Below are positions 48,593 through 60,600 of a stretch of 64,000 nucleotides of DNA, piece by piece. The DNA comes from Gordionus sp. m RMFG-2023 (Eukaryota; Nematomorpha; Gordioida; Chordodea; Parachordodidae). The notes under the pieces were generated by a model. The model did not search any database. It saw nothing but the letters and a program-made list of their open reading frames with translations, and was not told the DNA's origin. The DNA is taken from assembly GCF_954871325.1 (NCBI RefSeq), contig NC_088779.1:29064869-29128868 (forward strand), in the 5' to 3' direction. How positions within the stretch are numbered: the stretch's first letter is position 1; each line of letters begins with the position of its first letter. A program made the position numbers and the translations under genes.

Positions 48593-50299
48593 GTGCTATT
48601 TTATATTTCTCTTATTAAAACTAGTTTTTGTTTATTGACTAGAAAAACTGATTGATGGAATAGTAAGTACTAATCTGGCATTTCATATGGTATGAGCTCA
48701 CCCAAAAATATTTGATTGTTTTCGCATGTTGCCAATCGTGGTAATTTTATCTTATTATGTCGTTAAAAACTATCTACCAAATGAATTGAAGAATCAATGT
48801 AATAAATTTCAATTATTGATTTAAGTTCCAGATTAAATGCTTCTAGAAATTTGGTTAATTTTACGCTTTAATGGCTCAGAGATGAGTTTAATGAATGTGA
48901 TTAGGCAAAAAAATCCTTCATCGGTCTCATAATGGTAAAGCAGAGTTTTGACATGAATTGCGAAGAGTTAAAATTTATTTTCATATACAATAAACTTTCA
49001 AATAAAATAAATTCCTTCCGATAAATATGTAGATTTGGATCTATTTTTTATATATTTTGACTTTATAAATATGTATAATATTCAAATTTAAATTTATAAA
49101 TTATAATTTGAAAAAAATATTCATCAATATTTATATATAAAAGGATTGCAGTTGTCGCGCTTTTCCGCTTTTTATCCTTTTAGTCATTAAAATTCCCACC
49201 TCACTCTTAGAATATGGGAGGTATGGCCGGATTTTTGCAATTTACAAAATGAGAAAATTAAATAAGATACCTATTTAATCTATAATTAAAATATAGCCAC
49301 TTTTTATAATTATTTTTTATTATCCTTCATTAATATACTATTCTCAAAATTTAGAAAATGTTTTTAATATACCATCCCCCCCCCCCTCCCCACTCTTGTG
49401 GTGGTAAAATATGTAAGAGTAAACACTCCATTTTGCCCTGGTTTCCCGATATTGGAATATCTTTATTTTCTTGATTTGGAACATTTTCTATTTATTTTCA
49501 AAAAATCCTGATTATTAGAAAAAATGAGTAAAAGTGCTTATAAATTGAGTGAAGCGTTTAGCGGTGTTTTCATAAAAACGCTGTGATTTAAATTGAACTG
49601 GTATAATTTTAAAAAATGATGAAAACTATTTTACGTTTTTTAATTTTTATATTGTTTTAGTTAGACTTGTCAAATAAGCAAAAATAAAAAACAACATCTA
49701 ATGATTTATTTCCATAATTTATTCTTCATAAATATTACAAATTTATGTAATCCAATAGAACATTTTGAATTTTTTTTTTTGATTAATCATAACTTTGCAA
49801 TTATTTCTATTTATTAAAATGCGAATAGAAGAAAAAGGAGAGGTCAAAATATTCAAATGAATTAGTTACTTAATATCAGAAAGTTATATCGATGTGCATT
49901 ATCTAAAAATTGTAATTAGGAGGCATTAATTATCAGTAAAATCTTCTATAATTTTTAAAAATAATCTGAGGAAATCAATAAAAAATTCTTAGCTTTCATT
50001 ATATTTTTTTATCTAGATTGAAAAATACGTATTTCATTTACTTTAAATGACATAAAGCACACTTTAAAATTTTATGTGGGGGAGGGGGTTAACTTATTCT
50101 GGTAAAAACGCAACCTAAAATGTCCCCTCCATACTTAAAACCATGAGTGATTGAGACAAGAAAGACTAATATATTTTCTATCACATCAGATAGAGGTTAC
50201 ATGCTTATTAAAAACAATACGTAATATAAAATATTCTTAAAACATTCGCGTTTACTATTTAAGAAACTTCGGTTGGTAAATTGATATAGAATATATCAA
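48593..50299. other. Region without a recognised gene
   Basis: AT-rich, no frame or RNA gene recognised. A run of cytosines followed by TCCCC lies at about 49375-49400, and a TGTGGGGGAGGGGG stretch at 50073-50090. Confidence 0.45.
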
Positions 50300-50722
50300 T
50301 TTCACTTAAAATGAATTCGCGATTTTCGCGGTCATGCGCTCACTTTAATAATTTCGCGCAAATATATTCGCGGTAGAAAATTTGCTATAAATGGTTCGGG
50401 ATTAAAGTTTCGCTAAAATGTATTCGCACTAAAGTATTCGTGGTTTAGGTTTTGCGAAAATAAATTCGCTATAACGAGTTCGCGATCAAAGTTTCGGTAC
50501 AATGTATTCGCTATAAAGTATTCGCGGTTAAGGTTTCGTGGAAATAAATTAGCGATAATAAGTTCACGATATTGTCTTCGCTGTAAATGTTTCGCGGAAA
50601 ACAATTCGCGGATTTGGTTTCGCGATATTACCTTCGCTATAAAATTCCTTTGCGATAAACGACATTCGCGATAAAAGATTCGCGAAAAAGTGTTTCGCGA
50701 TAAAAGTTTCGCTAAATGAACT
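50300..50722 (-). repeat. Minisatellite of the TCGCGA family, array 3
   Basis: Units such as TTCGCGATCAAAGTTTCG, TTCGCGGTTAAGGTTTCG and TTCGCGATAAAAGTTTCG follow each other. Because three 14-base units equal 14 codons, one minus-strand frame gives a false repetitive peptide (NLNREYFIAN, NFDRELVIAN, NLNHEYFSAN). The array runs in the orientation opposite to array 2. It ends GATAAAAGTTTCGCTAAATG, similar to the other two. Units are more varied than in array 2 but better kept than in array 1. Confidence 0.85.
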
Positions 50723-52054
50723 GATACGGGAAAGAATATTGGTATAGTTTTAAGCGCAATACCTTTTTCTCAATGGTAAATATTATTATTTTTTGTATAT
50801 TTTAATATTTTATCATTTATATTCAAAACAATTTATTATGTTTGAACAAAATATTTAGTTATACGTAGTTTATTTTATTTGATATTTCGAAAAAATATAT
50901 ATTTGGACAAAAGTATCTGAAATTATTTTACTTTACATTATACACGAAATGTATTCTAATTTAGTTATATTTTTATTTATTTTATAATATAAGTATGTAA
51001 ATTTGTTAGGCTATATAAGAAGATGATTTTATATGTTTGAGCGAATTATCATCATTTTTAAAAATGAAATATACTAATCTTCTTTTTGCCTTTTCACCAT
51101 AAGCCTACTTGGTGGCAGCATTAGTCAAGGAATGGAGTGCATGAACGTAGACCACAAAATATGCTTTAGCTCGACAATAAGAATGAATATAGTTATACTT
51201 GTATAATAATTTTTTATATCACATTGCAAATTGATAAAATTATAAAAATACATTACAAATATTAAATAAAATAGATTAATGATTGGTGAATAATAATTAT
51301 AGTAAAAGCATAGACCGACATATTCCGGCAATGGAGATTTATTTTTAAGCAGGTTTGATGATATTTTTTAAGGTACCCAGATTATACGTATCGTCAAAAC
51401 TGGATAGGTTAACAAGAAAATATTGGGTAAGCAGTATCTGTGTTTTAAGAAAATGAGTATTCGCTATAGTAGAGTAATTGAAAAAGTTAAAATATCATCC
51501 ATTAATAAAAATGTGAGGCTAAAGATTACATTCTAAGAAAATATTTCATTAGAAGAAGTTCTAAGTTTAAGAGATGAATTAGAGGAAGTAGATTTAAAAG
51601 AATGTATTATTGCAAAAGTATAAAATATTTCTTTATACGAAAAATTAGTAGGTGAAACATCTGTGAGACATTTAGAAGAACTAAAAAGTAAAAAGATGGA
51701 AACAGAAAAATAAATGTTTAGATAACATGACAGTAAGATAAGACAAAGTGCGCGATCTAACAACGATGACAAACAAGAATGGATACCGAGGTACAAGAAA
51801 TAATTATCAAGGAAATAATTACAACGCGAGATATCAAAATTACAGTACAGATATTACATCAATGACAAGGCAAACTAATAGATAAGATCGTAAAACAATT
51901 TTTCGAGATTTAATAATAGAGTAATTTGTAATAATAATAGGTATAAGATATAATAATGATTATAACTACCGATTTAATAGACAATATAACATTTCAAGAT
52001 TTATACCAAGATACAACAATAGTCAAAATTCTAGATATCAAAACAACGATAATA

Positions 52055-52142
52055 ACCAACCTAGAAACTTAAGCAAAATGAATCCCATCATGAGATAAAG
52101 GAGGTCAATAAGGATAAATTAGAAAAACGGAAATATAATTTA
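52055..52142 (+). repeat. 88 bp direct repeat, left copy
   Basis: Runs from ACCAACCTAGAAACTTAAGC to ACGGAAATATAATTTA. It is identical to 52587-52674 at every base by eye. It belongs to the retroelement relic, so the second copy was made when or after the 444 bp insert arrived. Confidence 0.9.
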
Positions 52143-52586
52143 TTAACCCTGTATTGCACACTGTGTATCTCAAGCCACATACCACAAATTATATAATAAA
52201 TATTTTATAAATAAATTTTAAATCAATTGCATGGTGTGTATTTGAAGCCATATTCTATATCTTCGATTGGAATTTTAATTTGGGCCACGTGATCTATTAT
52301 TTATTTTTAATTTCGCATTTTATTAAACCCTATTTTTAAAAATGGCTATTTTTTTATAAAATTTTTCTTCTCAATTTTCTACACATCGTAAAAGGATAAA
52401 TAATATATTTGACAAATTTCAAAACATTAAAATTAGATAAATAAAAGGTAAAAATTAATGTTTATGAAATTATTTTATATATATTTATTATTTTTGATAA
52501 TTATATTTTGTAATAATCATACGTTGCTTTAAAGACACATTATGCAAATAAGGTATTTTATTTGAGTTTTATATTTTTAGAATTAT
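52143..52586. other. 444 bp insert between identical 88 bp repeats
   Basis: Begins TTAACCCTGTATTGCACAC and ends TTTTTAGAATTAT. Two similar words, ACTGTGTATCTCAAGCCACA and GGTGTGTATTTGAAGCCATA, lie about 75 bases apart near the left side. It has no terminal inverted repeats and no frame, and is unlike the sequence on either side. Its origin is unknown. Confidence 0.7.
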
Positions 52587-52674
52587 ACCAACCTAGAAAC
52601 TTAAGCAAAATGAATCCCATCATGAGATAAAGGAGGTCAATAAGGATAAATTAGAAAAACGGAAATATAATTTA
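52587..52674 (+). repeat. 88 bp direct repeat, right copy
   Basis: Exact copy of 52055-52142. After it the retroelement relic continues (ATAGATATAAACAACATGG), which shows that the relic was once uninterrupted at this point. Confidence 0.9.
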
Positions 52675-53047
52675 ATAGATATAAACAACATGGACGCCGA
52701 CAACGATTACATAGCTCACGATGCTTACAAAGTCACAGTATACTTAAATGATGTGCCAACGTAATGCAAATAGATTAAGGATCAAGGTTAGCCATACTAC
52801 CAATTGATATCGCGAAAAAGATTGGAATTAAAATTTTAAAATGTCGTATACGAAATTAACAGAATATGATGGAAGAACGAAAAAAGTGTTAGGCACAGTT
52901 CAAACGAAATACAAAACTCAACTTTTACATGCCTATATGGTCCAAAGTGATAAGATTTCACTAATAAGTAGTATCTGCATAAATGTTTTTAAGAATATGG
53001 TAAATATAATATACTAATCTACTTTTTGCCTTTTCACCATAAGCCTG

Positions 53048-54266
53048 CTCTCAATATTTATATATCCTTTGAAGGCTTTGTCAGATTATTTTTTTGATAA
53101 AAAAAAACTTTCCTAGATCATTTTAATTATAGTCATTAAAAATATATTCACTTTTATCATTTATTTTTTTGAAAATATGAACTATAACGACATATGGTAT
53201 TAATAATTTGGGAATAAGGTCGGGGAGCTTAAAGTTTTTTTTTATTTTAAAATAATATTTCCGTAAGAGGCAAATTTGCTAGAAGGGGGAGGGTTAATTT
53301 TTATTTTTTAAATAAATAAAATATGTTTAGTTTAAATAATATAAACTTTTGAATCAAACTATCCATTATTAAGTTCACGCTCAGATTTCCAAGTTCTTTT
53401 GAATTAGAATTTGATAAAAAATTGTATATTTTATCATATGGAATTCTAATATAATATATAAGTAAATATACCTTTCGAACATCTAAGAAGAGCTAGTAAA
53501 AGAGGGATTAAATAATAATTATGTAGCATATCAAATTATCTTTTATTATAAAAATTTCAAAAATATATTTATGGCTTTTTATATATATTATTTTAAAAAG
53601 ATAAAAATAATAGGTTTTAAATTTTTCACGTTTATGTTTGTTTTGTTTTTTTCAATTGACCTATGAACTTATATTTGTTTGAAAAGATAAAATATTTTTA
53701 TAATGAGTTCATATTTTAATTTTATTGCTTGCCCTCCCCTCCACCATCCCTTATAAATTTATAATGTATAAATTATATTATAATTTAAAGAATATTTAAT
53801 ATAATTTAGTGCTTTACCCCACCTCCCATATCTATAATATAATGTTTATAAAAATATTTACATTTCATCTTTAGTTTTAATTGATTTTAATATCTCAGAA
53901 AAATTTAATTAAATCATTGTTGATATTTTATCTTTAAATTTCTGTTTCACAAAAATGAACTCACTAGCGCATTGGTATCCCATTTAGATGCTCAATACTA
54001 ACAGCAAAGGAAGACAGAGCTAACATTACCCCTTCTTGCACAAGGGAAGAATCGATAACCGCCAGTACAACCCGATTATCTAACCTGTGTTGAAATCTCC
54101 TTAAACACCTTCAATACAATAAACAAATTTCTAAAAAATTTCTTAACTAAATAACTAAACAACTAAACATTACCACCTCCTTTCAGAATATAAAGGGGTA
54201 GAATAAGTGAAAGTTTATTCCTTGTTTTGAGGTTTAGATATAGTCATATTTAATACTCTGAAGATT
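53048..54266. other. AT-rich region without a recognised gene
   Basis: Nothing recognisable as a gene or RNA. A less AT-rich stretch near 53950-54080 (CATTGGTATCCCATTTAGATG, CAAGGGAAGAATCG) is unassigned. Confidence 0.4.
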
Positions 54267-54590
54267 AAAATTTTTTATTTAATATTCATTCTTCTAAAAT
54301 TTTAAAATATATAATCGATTTACTCGTGTTTACTTGCAGCATTTAACCTCTCGATGATTAATAAAAATTGATACACAAGCTAAGATGATTTTTTTTTAAA
54401 TATTATATTATGATATTATAAAATTTTTATTTAATATTCATTCTTCTAAAATTTTAAATATTTAATCGATTTAAGGTTAAACCTACTCGTGTTTACTTAT
54501 AGCTTTTAACCTCTCGATGATATAAAAATTGATACACAAGCTAAAATTAATTTTTTTTAAACTTAATATTATATTTGATAACATAAAATT
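54267..54590 (+). repeat. Tandem duplication, two units of about 150-170 bases
   Basis: Both units start AAATTTTTATTTAATATTC or nearly so and contain CTCGTGTTTACTT, TTTAACCTCTCGATGAT and TTGATACACAAGCTAA. The second (from about 54419) has a short extra stretch AAGGTTAAACC. No coding content. Confidence 0.85.
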
Positions 54591-57261
54591 TTATTCATAT
54601 ATTATTTGTTTACAATTTATTTTAACCTTTTGTTTGAACATATTAATTAGTTAGCAAAGTCGCAGGTTAATTTTATTTTAAAGTATAAAAAAAACATAAT
54701 AAAATAATTGTAACAATAATATTAAAGTGAAAATAAAATAAATATTTTCAAAAAAAAATCCCTACTTAGAGTTTGGCAAAGGAGACCGGATCAAAGGAGG
54801 GGAATGGATCTCAAAAAAAATGAACATCTAAATTATCCCATTCCTGGCTACTCCATTCCTTTATAATCATATTAGCCCGATGTTATTTAATTTTTTTAAA
54901 ATTCTTATATCATTTATAATTATGCAACTATTTAATACTTTTCAATAAAAAATAAGTAAAATTCTAACAAATTTTTTTTACCGAAAAACTAAAATAACAC
55001 AACAACTTATCAAATAGAGATATGCCTGTATAGAATCCATTAGAGTCTACAAAGCAAAATTTTTAGGCCTAACCAGATTTAAATTTAGTTGGCCCCCTTG
55101 ACATATGTAAATAGCAGTCCAGGCCCGGTTCCAATTTTTTTCTTATGTTTTCCTATTAGTGGATTGCAAAATTGTGTTACCTAAAAATACTAAAGGTAGC
55201 GATTACATTTTGTCTATTGCAGAATTACTAGCGTAGTTAATTTATGACTGTACCTAAAATATTTACGAATAATCATTAAATTTAAATTCAAAATTATAGA
55301 TTTTAAAATACCGATGTCTACAAATTGCAAAAGGTTTTATTGGCACTTAAAGATTTCGCTAGATTTAATGAAAATATATATTCCTATATATTTCTAAAGA
55401 CAGTTCGTTGATGTTTTAGATAATGATGAATTTTAAATAAAAATATATATTTGAAAGAAATCTGTTGCAAATAAATATTTTAATCTAAAATGGCTGCAAA
55501 TATATTTGGAGTGATATATACAAAACATAATTCAATTTTACAAATCTAATATAGTCTGTATATTTGAGCGATTAATTAATAAAAATAAAATTAATTATAA
55601 AATTACAGTATTATGTACTTTTATACTTTAGATATTATGGGTTAATCCATTTAGTCTTATATTTATATAGGGGAGACTGGGGCTTGAGACATGGGTTAAA
55701 CAGGCAATCTTCGTATTTAATCTGATTTTGAGATTTAAAATTTATAACCAAATTAGGTCTATATATAAAAAAAATTCATTTCAGCTTCGGACACTTTTAA
55801 AAAATTTTAATGTCAAAAATAACCTCTTTTAAACTCCGGCTAAAGATTTTTCTCGTTAATTTCGTTCGGAGAAAAAAATTAATAATTGAGTCAATGTTTT
55901 ATTTCAATAATGCCCGACCAATTATTATAGAAATATATTTAAAACGGTTATTTTTAGATAAAGTTTTTTTTTCCAATAAACCTGTGTTGTATTAGTATTG
56001 TAATATTGTAATATTATATATATATAGAGATTATTTTTTAAATTTAAGGTACTTTGTACTCAAATTGTTTTATTATGTTAAAATTGAACTATTTTTTTTA
56101 ATGTTTTTTAAAATGGTTGTAATAAAAAAATTTGTAGAAATATAAAAAAGTTATAGGAGGTTTTGTAATACCAACTATTATTAATAGTTTATAATTATGT
56201 ACATGATAAATCATTTGCACATTAAAGAAATTATATAGTAATATAATAAATTCAAAAATTTTATTTGAAAAATCAGTTCCAATATCAATTAATAATTCGT
56301 TAGTAGTTATCGGATTAGATTGATTTGGCTAAACTAATAAAAGATTAATTCTTTCGTAAAATATAACGAGATAAAAATCAAGTTTATCTTAATTTCAAAT
56401 TATTATTTGGAATTCATTTTCAAATTACCGAAATAAAAGATATTCTCAACAAATTTTTTATTTGATTACTTACGGACAGTTAATCTTGGTGATAGAGAAC
56501 TAGTTATATTATATAAAATATTTATATGAAAAATAAATAATCGGCTCGAGACTTAAACTCAGCAGGCACAGATCAATACATTAGCCTAGTTTTTTTGTAA
56601 TAGATATGGATTATTAAAAAAAGAGAGTGATTTATAAATATAATCTTTTTGATAAGGCCTAGTCTTTCTAGTCTCACTTTTTTACATTTATTTCGAATAA
56701 TTTTACTAATTATTTTTTATAGCTTTTTTTATTTTAATTATTAGAAAAACGACTACAACTTAAAATAATTAAAAAAAGTCCCTAAAAATTTATTGATAAG
56801 AGTAATCACTGTATTACTATAGTTATACATAAAAAAAATTTTATAATTAGAAATTTAATTTTTTCATATTCTAGAGATAAAAATAAAAATAAGAACAGCT
56901 ATAGAAATGCTGATAAATATTAGCGTAAATAAAATATTTAAAGAATCCAAGTTTATTATTATGTTAGATCATAGGAGGCTGTCAGTACAAAAGTTAATTC
57001 CGGTATATTATTGTACTATTTGATACAAAGAACTGCGGGCCTCTTATTTTTGATCTTGAGACAAACCAATTATGTATTGTCTTATCCTAAGAGCATTAAT
57101 TAAATCCCTAGCACCAGTTATTATAAGAAGGTTTATATTAATACTAGAATATTTTTCTATTAGTATTGTATGGATAGTATTATTGGTTTATGTTGTATGC
57201 TTGAAAACAGAATCCCAGAATCCTGATAAGAAACGTAAATTTTTTTTTATATTTTCTATAA
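54591..57261. other. AT-rich region, mostly without recognisable content
   Basis: A GGCCC-rich patch near 55060-55130 (GTTGGCCCCCTTGAC, CAGTCCAGGCCCGG) could be the worn edge of a hAT-type element. Short open frames at 55810 and 57072 are of low complexity and not recognised as proteins. A possible SINE relic is listed separately. Confidence 0.4.
56541..56605 (-). repeat. Possible tRNA-derived SINE relic
   Basis: On the minus strand a word like the Pol III A box (TAGGCTAATGTATTGAT) is followed at a suitable distance by GAGTTTAAGTCTCGAG, close to a B box. This is the pattern of the tRNA-like head of a SINE. A cloverleaf cannot be drawn with confidence, and no body, tail or target duplication was seen. 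Confidence 0.3.
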
Positions 57262-57269
57262 CTGATGAA

Positions 57270-57538
57270 CAGGGGTGTAGCTACGGGGGTAGTTTTCGGG
57301 TTTGGACCCCTCCCAGAGCAAAAATTTATTTTTAGAATATACGTTCCAAAGACTTATAAGTGGTGACTTTATATCAAATAAATACCGATAATATTTATAT
57401 TTTTCTGGTTTTGATGTTCGTGGAAGGATATTATATTACTATTGAAATTATTCTGGATAGTATTATAAAGTCATTGAGAATAATCGATTAAATTTATGTA
57501 TGGACCCCCTCTAAGGAAAATTCCTAGCAACGCCACTG
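57270..57538. mobile_element. hAT MITE of 269 bp with a perfect 8 bp target duplication
   Basis: It starts CAGGGGTGTAGCTACGGGGG and ends CTAGCAACGCCACTG, so the two termini pair as imperfect inverted repeats (CAGGGGTGTAGC against CAGTGGCGTTGC). Inside each end a GGACCCC block is found (about 57303 and 57502). The octamer CTGATGAA is directly repeated on both sides (57262-57269 and 57539-57546), as hAT transposases produce. There is no coding capacity; it would have been moved by an autonomous relative elsewhere. The similar edge CAGGGGCGTCGCTAG at 61.1 kb suggests such a relative. Confidence 0.9.
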
Positions 57539-57640
57539 CTGATGAAAGACATATTCTAAGATAAATTTCGGAGCTTAGAGATGACACACCGGTCACCGAC
57601 AGGCTTGGACAGCAGGGTGCTAAGGAAACTTGTCCAATAA

Positions 57641-57705
57641 ACAAAAATGAAGGAAACAAACAAAAATGAAGGAAACAAACAAAAATGAAGGAAACAAACA
57701 AAAAT
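57641..57705 (+). repeat. Tandem 19 bp repeat, about 3.4 units
   Basis: The unit CAAAAATGAAGGAAACAAA follows itself without change three times, then breaks off. It lies in the leader of the RTE element, just before the endonuclease. Such leader repeats are common in LINEs. In one frame it also encodes a repeating peptide at the start of the open frame, so the true start methionine is probably after it. Confidence 0.95.
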
Positions 57706-58450
57706 ATCAATATGAAATCTAGGGCGTTCTCTTCAAGCGACGCGCAAGGTATAGACCTCCATCCTGTGAAAAGTAAAATAAATATCAAAGCAAAGAGGAC
57801 AAGGTTAGCAAATTTGAATATTGGTACACTTAAAGGTAAGACGAGAGAATTGGCTTCGATAAATAAGAGAAAAGTTGATATAGCGTGCATACAATATAAG
57901 GAATGGAAAGGTCAGAAGACTTTAATAATTGGAAATGGGTATAAATTGTACTATAATGGAATTGTTAGCAATAGGAACGGTATCATTATCATCCTCCGTC
58001 AAGATCTAACCTTCTCCTCAGTAGTTGAAGTCAACAGGATCTCTGATGGACTAATAAAAAAATAAAACTCTGCATTGGTCAATCAATACTACACATCCTT
58101 TCAGTATATGCTCCTCAAACAGGTTGCAAAGAAAAGGAGAAAGATGACTTTAGAGCTATCCTTGATAAAGCTGTAATAGAAATACTTAAGATGACCTAGT
58201 CATAATAGGTGAAGACTTAAATGCTCATGTGGGAAAACTAAGAGACAGCTACAAAAGGCATCATGGTGGTTTTGTGCATGTATTGAAATTTGAGCAAGCC
58301 TTCGATCTTGCCTTAACCAACACCTATTAATGGAAAAAGGACAGTCATTTAGTAACATATGAAAATGGTACAAGGAAAACCCAGATAGATTACATGTTAA
58401 TTTATAGCAGAAGATTAAAATATGTAATAGACTGCTAAGTAATCCCAGGA
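57685..58450 (+). pseudogene. RTE endonuclease domain
   Basis: A 126-codon open frame (to 58065) reads RLANLNIGTLKGKTREL, then KRKVDIACIQYKEWKGQK, and later GIIIILRQDL and VNRISDGL. These are the N-terminal half of an apurinic-type endonuclease; the expected catalytic glutamate (Q-E-T/Q-E-V in most relatives) is replaced here by QYKE. After a frame change the domain continues: SVYAPQTGC, EDLNAHVGKL, and YENGTRKTQIDYMLI. In working LINEs this domain nicks the target DNA. Several stops interrupt the second half. Confidence 0.85.
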
Positions 58451-59100
58451 GACGATATTGCCACGCAATACAAGCTACTAGTCATGTATTTACACTTCGC
58501 AAATAAATCCACTCAAAACAATATAAAACTTGAACCATGTATTAAATGGTGTAAATTAAAATCAATGACAAATGCCTTTGCAATATATACGAACATTGAA
58601 ACAATAGATTCCTCACAAGCAATAAAAAATGTTGACAGACCTTTCATCCAGATTAATAGACACTGCCAATTCGACATTAGAATTGACAAGGGGAGGTAAC
58701 AAATTATTCAAAGAACTATGGTGGTGGAATGAAGATGTACAAACCACTATAAAGGAGAAAAAAGCCCTATATAAAATATGATACAAATCAAAAAACTGAG
58801 ATGACATGACAAATTACAGAATATCCAAGAGATTAACTACAAAGGCGGTAGCTAGGGCCTAAGCTGCATACGATGATATGTATGAAGAACTACATACCAA
58901 AGAAGGGCAAAATATAATATACAGATTAGCCAAACAGCGAAAAAATAATTCAAGGGATATAAACGGAGCTCCAAATCAAAAATAAAGAGGGGAAATTGAT
59001 AATAAAGGAAAAATAAATAATGAATTGATGAAAAGAATATTTTCAGGAGCTTCTCAAATTTAATCCCCACATACTACATCTATATGAACACTCCCCATGT
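58451..59100 (+). pseudogene. RTE connector between endonuclease and RT
   Basis: The open piece 58484-58699 begins within the conserved VIPGDDIATQYKLLVMYL stretch that follows the endonuclease in RTE proteins, and goes on to CIKWCKLKSM. Further on ELWWWNEDVQTTIKEKKALY and AVARA give the next family blocks, in other frames. This region is a spacer with little known function. It contains stops in each frame. Confidence 0.75.
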
Positions 59101-59269
59101 CAAAACCTTATACAGCCAATAATAGAACAAGAAATAATCATATGCCTCAAGCATATGAAAAACAACAAAGCTAAGAGTCCAGATGATATTTAGAAATGCC
59201 TTAAAGCACTAGGAGATGATGGAATACATTTCCTCACAAATCTGTACAATAAAATTAATGGGTAAAGAA

Positions 59270-59990
59270 GAAATTCCTTAAAAAATGGAGGCAGAGCTGT
59301 CTAGTTCCTATCTTCATAAATAAAGGGGATCCACACAATTGTGAAAATTAGAGGGGCATAAAACTAATGTCACATTGTCTTAAACTCTACGAAAAAATAA
59401 TAGAAAAAAGGTTAAGAGACATATTCGAAATAGGAGAGACTCTTTTTGCCTTTATGTCTGGAAGATCAACGACTGATGCAATCCACGCTATTAGGCAAAT
59501 GAGCTAAAAATACAGGGAAAAGAACAAAATACACATGATCTTTCTTGATCTAGAAAAGATTTTCGATATAATCCCAAGAAAACTTATCTTATGGGCGTTA
59601 CAACACAAAAAGGTTCCCGAAAAATATTTTAGAATAATACAGGATATGTATATGGGCCATACAACAATGATCTATATCACAACTGGTATTTCAACAGTCT
59701 TCACAATAGCTGAGGGAGTTCATCAAGGGTCGGCACTTAGCCCACTTCTCTTCATAACAATAATAGATGTATTCAGTCACCACCTCAAACATTCCCGTAT
59801 ATGATATTTACAGATGATATTGTGATACTTGCCGAATCCAAGGATGAAATGAATGAAAGATTAGTGAGTTGGATAAATATCCTAGAAGCACGGATTAAAA
59901 GTAAATTGAGAAAAGACGGAGTATATAGTGATAGGAGGAGATGAAACAGAGAGCATTGATATAAATGAATGGCAGATATCGGCAATTGAA
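59270..59990 (+). pseudogene. RTE reverse transcriptase domain
   Basis: The N-terminal part shows CLVPIFINKGDPHNCENYRG, LYEKIIEKRLRD and SGRSTTDAIHAIRQM. A 90-codon open frame (59535-59804) holds MIFLDLEKIFDIIPRKLI and EGVHQGSALSPLLF; the first catalytic aspartate (LDLEK) is kept. The active-site pair is present as IFTDDIVILAES, but in the next frame, just past 59805, so one frameshift separates it from the palm. Stops also occur upstream of 59535. Confidence 0.85.
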
Positions 59991-60289
59991 AGCTGCAAAT
60001 ATTTGGACATTATACAAACAAACGGCACAATAGAGAGATAAAGAGTAAAATTAATCAAGGGTGATTAAAGTGAAGATCTTTATATGGAGTGCTCTTTGAC
60101 AAAAGATTACCACACAAATTGAAGGGGAAAATTTACTGTTCCATAGTACAGCCAACTATTCTATATATTTCGGAAACATGGCCAACCAAATAATCAGACG
60201 AGTTAAGTCCTCAAACTATGGTAATGAGAATGCTGAGGATGATTGCTGGAGAATCAAGAAAGGATAAGGGGAGAAGTACAGGATAAATA

Positions 60290-60480
60290 GGAAGTTTAAA
60301 GGTAGTGCCTATTAAGACTAAGGTAAACAGACTTAGGTGTTATGGACACACAATGAGAAGGCCTATGAATTAAATAGGATATAGTTGAGAGTTTGGAAGT
60401 GATAGGCAAACGTAAAAGAGGAAGGCCAAAACTTCAATGGGGCCATAAAGTTAGAGCCAATAGGAAGAAGTATAATAGAT
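60290..60480 (+). pseudogene. RTE C-terminal domain
   Basis: One frame reads KTKVNRLRCYGHTMRRP, matching the RTE block N-R-L-R-W-Y-G-H-V-M-R-R-P; a following GKRKRGRPKLQWG-like stretch is present in a shifted frame. This ends the recognisable protein. Confidence 0.75.
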
Positions 60481-60600
60481 AAAAGAGATAGTATGAATAA
60501 TTAAAAGTTGAGAGAGATATTGAAGGAGCTTACCACCAGAAAAGATGAAAGCTAAAGAGAAAAAAAAGAAAGTATTATTGGTAAGAAGAGGGGTGTATTA

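Larger units (their letters stand above)
51068..53047 (+). mobile_element. Old LTR-type retroelement relic
   Basis: A 40-base direct repeat with TACTAATCT and TTTTGCCTTTTCACCATAAG stands at both ends (51068-51107 and 53008-53047), like the preserved edges of a pair of LTRs. After the left one comes TTGGTGGCAGC, which could be a primer-binding site. The inside has an asparagine- and arginine-rich gag-like part (about 51.5-52.1 kb) followed by a protease-like stretch (about 52.7-53.0 kb) recognisable by an aspartic-protease signature. It is broken in many places (roughly ten or more) and most of pol is absent. It is old, and it has itself received an insertion. Confidence 0.45.
57560..60600 (+). 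mobile_element. RTE-type LINE, full length but decayed
   Basis: The order is: short 5' leader with tandem repeats, apurinic-type endonuclease (57.7-58.45 kb), connector, reverse transcriptase (59.27-59.99 kb), and a C-terminal domain with a GHTMRRP motif (about 60.34 kb). This order, with the endonuclease of the type also called craniofacial development protein 2-like, is that of the RTE clade (the BovB relatives). The element is broken by many stops and frameshifts along its whole length, so it is old and inactive. Its 3' edge is near 60.6 kb, where a TATTATTA-like tail (GTATTATTATTTTT) fits the short repeats typical of RTE ends. Confidence 0.85.

Noticed and set aside
50413-50604. A 63-codon minus-strand frame with a repeating peptide
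   Set aside because: The repetition is produced by the 14 bp minisatellite (three units equal 14 codons). It is not a protein.
57471-57890. A 139-codon hydrophobic minus-strand frame
   Set aside because: It crosses the MITE end, the RTE leader repeats and the endonuclease frame on the other strand. The hydrophobic look comes from reading purine-rich repeats backwards.
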